64,000 nt of DNA from Gonatopus flavifemur (lineage: Eukaryota; Arthropoda; Insecta; Hymenoptera; Dryinidae). The stretch is taken from contig JAFFJZ010000106.1 of the NCBI GenBank assembly GCA_018340375.1, forward strand, positions 124,001 through 188,000. The letters are read 5' to 3'. Below, one piece after another: positions 57,554-64,000 of the stretch. The notes below the pieces were generated by a model. That model was not told where the DNA came from. It saw only the letters and a list, made by a program, of their open reading frames with translations, and ran no database searches. Position numbers and translations under genes: made by a program. Every line of letters begins with the position of its first letter. The stretch's first letter is position 1.

Positions 57554-57889
57554 GATAGGTCATACGACAGTCCATCCATCGCGATAGATGAGGAAACCAA
57601 TCGGCCCTTCTAAGGGCCACTCGATGTGCAAAGTCCGATCGCGCAACATCCTCGTGACGCACATTGGATAATGCTCATGCTGAGAGCTGGGGATTGTATT
57701 TGAGGTGATCACATTGATTCTCTCCTTATATTAGCGCTCCAGCTCTCATTTTATCACGATGACATGTCATGACGGTTCACCTAGAATATCGGTCTTCGGA
57801 TCTATGAGAGAATCTTCATCAATATACGTACACTTTGTGCCAAAATTATTCTGATAGAATGAGACGGAGTCTGATTAGGGTCTGATACC
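57554..57889 (+). other. 3' flank of the transposon protein
   Basis: Noncoding; leads into the right arm. A short GC-richer stretch (57590-57660) may be the element's 3' untranslated region. Confidence 0.35.
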
Positions 57890-58603
57890 CACAACGGTAT
57901 GCAAAATTCTGTGGTACCAAATTTCATGTCGGCTGTATTGGAACCATCATATTAAATTTTGGGAAATCAACTCAAGATTCGTGTTCAGCGACCCTCAAAA
58001 CTCCCTGGTACCGATTCTCCCTGGGATCAGCCATGTTTCGGATCCTCAGTCTGCCATATTGGAACCGTCATGTTCAATTTTTGGGAAGTAACCTTGGTTT
58101 CGTGTTCAGCGACCCTAATAACTCCCTTGTACCGATTTTCACAAGGATCGAGAATGTTTCGAATTCCAAGTCCGCCATATCGAATTTCAGGAAACCGGCC
58201 CGGGATTAGTGTTCCAGCGACCCCCCAAACCCCCGAATACCCATTCTTGGTGCAATCGGAGGAGTTGAATTTTCCGACCACCATAATGAATCCGTCATTT
58301 GCAATTCCAGGAATCGCGCCTCGTAAACGTAATTCAGAGGCACACGACTATGGTGAGCAATGATAAAAACGATCCGTAGAGCACTCCGCGCGCTCTTATA
58401 TCTGGCTTTGGTGATTTCGACCTCGACCTTTCCGTGATTCACCCACCATATTGGTGAACATGAGGCTCCAATCGAAAAACACCAGACGGCATCAAAAAGT
58501 GGAGGCTTCAACGGAAATTTTGAATACCTTCTGAGATTTTTATCCTCAAAAACAGAATGTGCAGGGGGGTGGTGGCTGATTTCACAAATAATCCCCTATA
58601 TAT
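57890..58603 (-). repeat. Right minisatellite arm, copy 1
   Basis: Inverted copy of 52033-52740. The outermost tip reads, on the minus strand, TGAAATCAGCCACC and a C-run before TGCACATTTT. Confidence 0.85.
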
Positions 58604-59266
58604 ACCTATACCTCCAGAATGTATGTGCGAATACATGCATTACATATATACGTATATGTATACATGTGTATACCTCCAGAAACCTAATTTCTTCCAAAAA
58701 TGATGTTTGCTTTGATGTTTGAACAATTAGTTTTTCTGAGATCATGACGTTTGCTCAAATTCCATGTGGATTTCTTTGAGATTCAAAAGTATTATTCGTT
58801 TTCGCTCCTCCGACTTTGCAACGTTTTCTTTACGTACGGATATACAATCTTTTTGACCTGGCATCGACCTTATAACTCCACCATCCCGATGAAAATTTTT
58901 AACTGTATTTGTGATTTCTCCAGTTAATTTCCGCCCACTTTCTTTCTTCTATACTTTTGGTGATATATGAGATTATTCTCTAAATTTCCTTGCGTTCCTA
59001 ACCAGATATTCGCTGCATTCAAATTCCGCCCGTATCTTAGGAATTGTCCATTTTTTTGGAATAAACTCAAAATTTGATATTATTTAACGAATGTATCTGC
59101 AGATTTGAATTTCTTTTGTGACAATCTTTTGTTTCTGAGATCGGCGCTTTTTTGTTCCACTAGTGGCAGTCTTTTATCACTCATGGTGTGAAATCAGAAC
59201 ACATTTCTGTGTGTAGTTGTGATTTTGAGCTCAAGTGCAGTATGAATAATTTACTGAAACATAATA
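58604..59266. other. Flank with TATATA/TACATG microsatellite
   Basis: 58600-58680 is rich in ATGTATA-type steps. No gene recognised. Confidence 0.4.
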
Positions 59267-59935
59267 ATGGAGTGTTCAGTTGGTTCGTTTTTGAAAGAAG
59301 ATTGTCGCAAATTAACTCATTCGCGATCATCGAAGTCGATAAGTGCAAATGAACCAAGTGATACTAATAGACAGTTATTGAAGAAACGATTACAAATCGA
59401 TTCCATCACCAATATTTGTACATATCATCATCGTCAATATGTGCAAGAGTTCTCCCATCTGTTTGGTGACGAATGTTGTGATCCGTTTGATATTCACAAA
59501 AAATTCATTCATGAATCTTCAAAAGAAATCACAATAGAATTGAGTTTTACAAATGAGAATCTACATCTTGTGCCTGGCCACGCAATTTGTTCACGGTCTA
59601 TCGATATTTTGAGTGATAATAATATCAATGTTGATAATACTAGTGAAGATGCTCATGGGGTATCATCATATATTGACTCCTGAAGCAATGTTCAATTTTT
59701 CGGTGCAATGAAATTCCTGGTATCAAGTTTCTCTTTGTATCGAATTCTGATATTCAAGTCACTGACAACTTTTTATCTCAATGGTTTAGGAATGCGAACA
59801 CTATTGAGGATACAAGAACGTATCACAGTTTTTTTCCTCTCCCTCGCTATCAATTAAAAGTCCCCAGATATTCACCTTCCAATAAATTCGAAATTGTTGA
59901 TGTGGTGAGTTCATCAAAAACAGAAGTATCAAGGG
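59267..59935 (+). pseudogene. N-terminal region of an unrecognised transposon-type protein
   Basis: A 138-codon frame with a possible zinc-binding arrangement (ICTYHHRQYVQEFSHLF..CCDPFDIHKK, about 59410-59510) and later HAICSRSIDIL. It ends at 59683, but similar codon content continues to about 59935 in another frame. Cys/His-rich N-termini of this kind are seen in uncharacterised insect transposon proteins; the family is not assigned. ATG 59267 is preceded by an AT-rich leader. Confidence 0.4.
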
Positions 59936-60350
59936 AAAAGTGATACAAAATCGAATAACTTCCGATTCGATTTCTTTCAATTATATTATATTCAACCTTT
60001 CATTTTTGCATCCAACGTTGTTGTGTTATATATGGAATCATGATTGACAATGAATTGTAAAACAAACATCTTTCATTGGGAATCATTTATTTCTTATTTT
60101 TGTCAGATGTCATGATATCAGAAAAACTAATTCCTCAAACATGATAGTTTTTGGAAGAAATCGGTCTTCCGGAGGTTTGTAGATTCAAAATTCCTTATTC
60201 ACGATGTCATCATCGGAGTATGGTATGTTTATTCACTCGTAGGTTGAGGAAAGTGGAGTTGGCAGATGCCCGTATCGTTCCTTATTAACGGATAGAAGAA
60301 GTCCAATATCGCGGGCAATGGCGAATAACTTTCATTTGAAAAAGTATAAT

Positions 60351-60386
60351 CCAACGTTTCGACGGAGTTTCGGCTATTTTCAAGGA
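60351..60386 (-). ncRNA. Hammerhead-like motif, family B copy 1
   Basis: Minus strand: TCC, core TTGAAAA, T, stem II AGCCG-AAACT-CCGTC (imperfect), GAAACGTT, GGA. The cleavage triplet would be GTT, permitted by the NUH rule. Confidence 0.4.
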
Positions 60387-60701
60387 TAATACAAAATCAT
60401 AATGGCGAAGGATTTGTCCGTTCCATCGTCGTTACAAAACCTCGTTGACAAGGGGACAGAGGTAGAATTAGAATATTCACTCGTAGGTTGAGGAAAGTGG
60501 AGTTGGCAGATGCCCGTATCGTTCCTTATTAACGGATAGAAGGAGTCCAATATCGCGGGCAATGGCGAATAACTTTTATTTAAAAAAGTATAATCCGAGT
60601 GACCTACGAGTGAATATTTTAATTCTACCTCTGTCCTCTTGTCAACGGTTTTTTAACGACGATGGAACAGACAAATCCTTCGCCATTATGATTTTGTATT
60701 A

Positions 60702-60738
60702 TCCTTGAAAATGGCCGAAACTCGGTCGAAACGTCGGA
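60702..60738 (+). ncRNA. Hammerhead-like motif, family B copy 2
   Basis: Plus strand: stem I (A)TCC/GGA(T), core TTGAAAA, one extra T, stem II GGCCG-AAACT-CGGTC, GAAACGTC. All three stems form as far as they can in a monomer. Confidence 0.5.
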
Positions 60739-60946
60739 TTATACTTTTTTAAATAAAAGTTATTCGCCATTGCCCGCGATATTGGACTTCTTCTATCCGT
60801 TAATAAGGAACGATACGGGCATTTGCCAACTCCACTTTCTTCAACCTACGAGTGAATATTCTAATTCTACCTTTGTCCTCTTGTCAACGAGGTTTTTTAA
60901 CGACGATGGAACAGACAAATCCTTCCCCATTATGTTTTTTGTATTA

Positions 60947-60983
60947 TCCTTGAAAATAGCCGAAACTCGGTCGAAACGTGGGA
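60947..60983 (+). ncRNA. Hammerhead-like motif, family B copy 3
   Basis: Plus strand: as copy 2 with stem II AGCCG/CGGTC and GAAACGTG in place of GAAACGTC. A G at the cleavage position breaks the NUH rule, so this copy should not cut. Confidence 0.4.
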
Positions 60984-61066
60984 TTATACTTTGTTAAATA
61001 AAAGTTATTCGCCATTGCCCGGGATATTGGACTTCTTCTATCCGTTAATATGTTATGTGTATATAT

Positions 61067-62015
61067 ATGTATGGGGCATCCTTTGTCAGATCAGCCACCC
61101 CTCCTGCGCATTTGAATTTTTTAATTAAAAAATGTTTGATGGGCTTAAAGATTTCGTTGGAGTGTCTACTTTCCAATGCCGTATGGTACTTTCCGAACAT
61201 GACGACTATTCAACCAATATGGCAGCGGAAACGAAGAGGGAACGTGATGATGATGATGATGATCAAAACCGGTCATAAAACTATGATACACGGGGGTTGG
61301 ATAATTCTGTGGATTGTGACATGCAATTCGAGCATCTCGGATTAATTGCATCCGGTTGGAATATTGGAATTGCAAATGGTGGATCCAATATGGCGGCCGG
61401 AATTTCGGAATCACTCTGAATTTCCTGAAACGTGAGGAGAGGGGGTTTTTGGGGTCGCTGATGACGAATCCGAACTCAGATTTCCGGAATTACGAATAGC
61501 GAATCCAATATGGCGCTCAGAAAATTTCTAATTCACTTCAATTTGTGGAAACATTACCATCCTGAGGGTTGTTTGGTCTCTGATCACGAATCCGGACTCA
61601 GATTTCCGGCATTGCGAATTTCGAATCCAATATGGCAGCCGGATTCTCAGAATCACTCCGAATTCCCTGAAACATGGGAGAGGGGAGTTTTTCGGGTCAC
61701 TCATGATGAATCCGAACTCAGATTTCCGGAATTACAAATAGCGAATCCAATATGGAGATTGGAAAAATCTGATTCGCTTCAATTTATGGAAACATCAACA
61801 TTCTGAGGGTCTCGTGATCGCTGATCACAAATCCGGACTCAGATTTCCGGAATTGCGAATGGCCCATCCAATATGGCGGTCTGAAAAATTCTAAATCTCT
61901 TGAATTTGTAGAAACATTGTCGTACTGGGGTTTTTGGGTTCGCTGATCACAAATCCAAACTCAGATTTCCGGAATTGCGGATGGCGAATCCAATATGGTG
62001 ATTATTCTACTGTTT
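61067..62015 (+). repeat. Minisatellite arm of copy 2, ~121-bp units
   Basis: GATTTCCGG recurs at 61479, 61601, 61721, 61842 and 61964, spacings of 122, 120, 121 and 122. Each unit also has GAATCCAATATGG. The frames crossing it are repeat translations. Confidence 0.88.
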
Positions 62016-62096
62016 ATGTTACTAGTATAAAATCCATCTACTTTCTTCAAAATTGTATGAGAGTTTCCTCCCCCCTTGCACTGCTACAGGGTGTCT

Positions 62097-62194
62097 ACTG
62101 ATACTGGTGATCCAATGGAATCGACCAATCATTTATATTCCATGAAGAAAATGTCCAATGAAAGAAACCGAAATTTCCAGTAGTGGACACCCTG
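62097..62194. mobile_element. 98-bp MITE
   Basis: The ends CAGGGTGTCTACTG and CAGTAGTGGACACCCTG are inverted, flanked by a 5-bp repeat TGCTA (62092-62096 and 62195-62199). No coding content. Confidence 0.75.
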
Positions 62195-62199
62195 TGCTA

Positions 62200-62680
62200 G
62201 CAGGTAAAATGTCGGCTTTGAACTCCAGTTCCTTCGATTTGTTGGCTGAATATTGCGTTGCTCCGAATTCTTGGACGATTTTTCTCCCACCCCAAGATGA
62301 CAGGACGATAGTAAAAGTTTGTAATCTCAATGGATTGTTGGGTTCCAAGATTGCAAGTTCCTCTTCGGGTTCATCAAGCATTCCTCCTAGTTCAATTCCC
62401 CTGTTCAAGCGCGTCTCATTGACATCTCCGAGTGTCTCATTCTCCAAATGAGAGTCCATGCTCATCGAACTCTCGATACTTTCAATTCCTCCACTCATAT
62501 CGTTTGATTCATTTACCACCTCGTTATCTGGTAATTTGTACGAGGAACCCTTTATCCATACATCCGACACAAATTTGGAAATTCGTACATGAATGAGAAA
62601 ATTCCTCAAACATGATCTCCGATATCTTTCGTAAATTTCTACCACCGTGTCCGGCTTTTTTCAATGAATTTGAGTATCAA
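62200..62680 (-). pseudogene. Inverted partial copy of the transposon protein N-terminal region
   Basis: On the minus strand, IKGSSYKLPDNEVVNESNDMSG leads to IELGGMLDEPEEELAILEPNNPLRLQ and GGRKIVQEFGATQYSANKSKE. This closely parallels 63120-63480 on the plus strand. The Cys-containing segment of the plus copy is altered here. It lies head to head with the plus copy, about 340 bp away. The frame continues through the MITE to 62133 by chance. It is a relic, not a working gene. Confidence 0.6.
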
Positions 62681-62987
62681 TTCTTTGGAAGAATTCGCGG
62701 CATCATGTATGAGGAGATCGAATGAATCAGATGAAAATAAGTGGACAAATGCATGGAATCGATTCTTATCAACCAATGCTGTATTGTTCTGTGATCTCTG
62801 AACCTAATTTCATGTTGGTTAGTTGTAACGTCAATTGTTTTTCTCGTCTCCTGTTTTGTATTGTTTCACGTTGTCACTTCATGAATGCTCGCGACGTTTG
62901 AACTTCAAAGTTTTTGTGTTTCAACTGATAAGACCTTATTAGGAGTTCGCATATTGTCATCTGATTAATTCGATCATCTCATACACG

Positions 62988-63540
62988 ATGCCGCGTATTA
63001 TTGGAATGGACCGATGTGCAAATCCATTAAAAAAAGCCGGACACATTGGTAGAAGATCACGTAAGATATCGCAGGTTATGTTGCAGAAATTCCCTCACCT
63101 TTCCGCGAATTCTAGAATTTGTGATGCATGTATGAGAAATGGTTCATCGTACAAATTACGAGTTGACGAGGTGGTTGATGAATCGAATGATATCAGTGAA
63201 AATATTGATGGTAATTGAGAGTTCGATGGAAGTGGATGTCCCAGTGGAGAATGAGACATACGAAGGTCCTGATTATACACGCTCAAACAGAGAAATTGAA
63301 CTGGAAGGAATGCTAGATGAACTCAAGCAGGAATTTTCAACCTTGGAATTCAACAATCCATTGAGATTACAAATTTTGACTATCACCCCATCACCTTGGA
63401 GTGTGAGGAAAATCGCCTAAGAATTCGATACAACGCGATACTTGGCCAACAAATCGAGGAAATTCAAGTCCAAATCCGGCATTTCACCTGATAGCATTGC
63501 AAGGGAGGGAAAAAAACTCTCTCAAGCGATTTCACAAGAA
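62988..63540 (+). pseudogene. Transposon protein, N-terminal region (copy 2)
   Basis: ATG 62988 starts a basic segment (HIGRRSRKISQ) and then a Cys pair ICDACM (zinc-binding-like) before SSYKLRVDEVVDESND. The frame shifts near 63205, then continues with IELEGMLDELKQEFSTLEFNNPLRLQ and SVRKIA to a stop at 63418-63420, after which ANKSRKFKSK is still readable. The order Cys pair, acidic linker, leucine-rich helix (possible coiled coil, 63298-63345) suggests a DNA-binding and oligomerisation region. No known name. Confidence 0.55.
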
Positions 63541-63579
63541 GTAAATTGATTTTATACCAGTGACATAAACAGTAGGATA

Positions 63580-63993
63580 ATGCCTGGGAAGAAAGATGTC
63601 GTTTCTGTGAAGATTAATGGAGAGCGAACGTTGAAACAGAAACGTCTCTCACTTGTGGGTTTGAAAGAACTTAACACTGTATTCATACAGTCTCACCCGG
63701 GAGATAATATCAGCTTTAGCGCGTTCGCTAGACTTAGACGAAAGAGTTGCATACTCCTTGGAGCTTGTGGAACACACTCAGTTTGTGTTTGCACAATAAA
63801 TCAAAATGCGAAATTGATGTTGGATGCAATTGATATTCAAAAGCTGACCTTGAATACAGAAAAGCCACTAACGAACTACAAAGATTGCCTCAGTGGAATT
63901 GTTTGTGAAAGACCTGGGGCTGATTGCTATCTTGATGCATGTGAAGATTGTCAGGAGTTTCGCAGTTTTCGAAGAAATCAAATGATCTACTAG
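63580..63993 (+). pseudogene. Transposon protein, central region (copy 2)
   Basis: A 137-codon frame, KDVVSVKINGERTLKQKRL through FIQSHPGDNISFSAFARLR, LLGACGTHSVCVC and ERPGADCYLDACEDC, with paired cysteines at about residues 66, 72, 74 and 124-130. I recall very similar text in uncharacterised proteins of ants and other insects, always upstream of the LHHKEDF region found at 56927-57553. It ends at a TAG at 63991-63993, 7 bases before the window edge. The coding phase is different from 63300-63420, so an intron or frameshift lies between. Confidence 0.55.
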
Positions 63994-64000
63994 AGAATCC

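Larger units (their letters stand above)
52033..58603 (+). mobile_element. Large unclassified transposon with minisatellite arms (copy 1)
   Basis: Inverted arms at about 52033-52740 and 57890-58603. Both tips contain TGAAATCAGCC followed by a C-rich run and TGCACATTTT. The arms consist of ~115-120 bp units, each with a TTCCAATATGG or CGATATGGCGG box. On the plus strand at 56927-57553 it contains the 3' part of a transposon protein, just inside the right arm. The middle is filled by other repeats. The same tip at 61060 precedes the 5' part of what I believe is the same protein, so the two copies complement each other. Confidence 0.65.
60236..61048. repeat. ~245-bp repeat family B with hammerhead-like motif
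   Basis: Units share TTATTCGCCATTGCCCGCGA, TCCGTTAATAAGGAACGATA and CCTACGAGTGAATATT segments plus the ribozyme-like motif. Minus-oriented units at 60236-60600 meet plus-oriented tandem units at 60600-61048; the two plus motifs are 245 bases apart. The array stops abruptly at 61048 where another element begins. Confidence 0.8.
61049..64000 (+). mobile_element. Minisatellite-ended transposon, copy 2 (runs off the window)
   Basis: Interrupts repeat family B. Near 61067-61115 it shows the same tip as copy 1 (GGGGCAT, TCAGATCAGCCACCCC, TGCGCATTT), then a minisatellite arm to about 62010, then protein-coding relics to the window end. Its right end is outside the window. Confidence 0.6.

Noticed and set aside
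57959..58363. 134-codon plus frame and its mirror at 52273-52566
   Set aside because: Both are the same minisatellite arm of one transposon; no domain and no independent support.

Overview
This window looks like a transposon-dense stretch of an arthropod, probably insect, genome. The DNA is AT-rich. The coding relics are animal mobile-element families (BEL/Pao, Ty3/Gypsy, RTE-like LINE, mariner, pogo-like, hAT, Transib-like), and two of the genes have GT-AG introns. I found no convincing host gene and no canonical tRNA, rRNA, CRISPR or bacterial feature. Almost every long reading frame belongs to a mobile element or to a decayed relic of one, and many elements are nested.

Layout. 1-11.6 kb: the 3' part of a BEL/Pao retrotransposon, interrupted by three elements. 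The first is a 6.86-kb DNA transposon (372-7232) whose ends begin with CACAGTG, whose 5-bp target duplication is TGGCG and whose spliced gene resembles Transib/RAG1-type transposases; it contains a truncated LINE and a hAT-type MITE. The second is a 1.3-kb TA-flanked foldback (7248-8543). The third is a TTAA-flanked MITE (10377-10799). 11.9-14.6 kb: a 142-bp satellite split by a 1.87-kb palindromic element. 15.8-22.3 kb: a pogo-like transposon with long inverted arms, hosting a complete mariner with an intact gene (18400-19693). 24.5-25.8 kb: a second mariner with an intact gene on the minus strand. 26-30 kb: MITEs, ATATATG-rich elements and a tRNA-like segment. 30.6-35.4 kb: a decayed zinc-finger transposon protein (minus) split by a 2-kb hAT-like element. 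35.8-41.2 kb: a Ty3/Gypsy element with both LTRs and an exact 5-bp target duplication, but with several frameshifts. 45.2-46.8 kb: a dead mellifera-type mariner. 52.0-64.0 kb: pieces of at least two copies of a large DNA transposon that I cannot place in a named superfamily. Its ends are built of about 120-bp minisatellite units; the 3' part of its protein lies at 56.9-57.6 kb and the 5' part at 63.0-64.0 kb.

Most unusual signals. (1) The Transib-like element with V(D)J-heptamer ends. (2) Two unrelated repeat families (54.5-56.9 kb and 60.2-61.05 kb) that share a hammerhead-ribozyme-like fold with different stems, one of them in tandem about 245-bp units as in metazoan retrozymes. (3) The minisatellite-ended transposon family. 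Only the two mariner genes (18578-19627 and 24630-25661) look able to encode a full protein. Family assignments rest on motifs read by eye and remembered family features; no database search was run.
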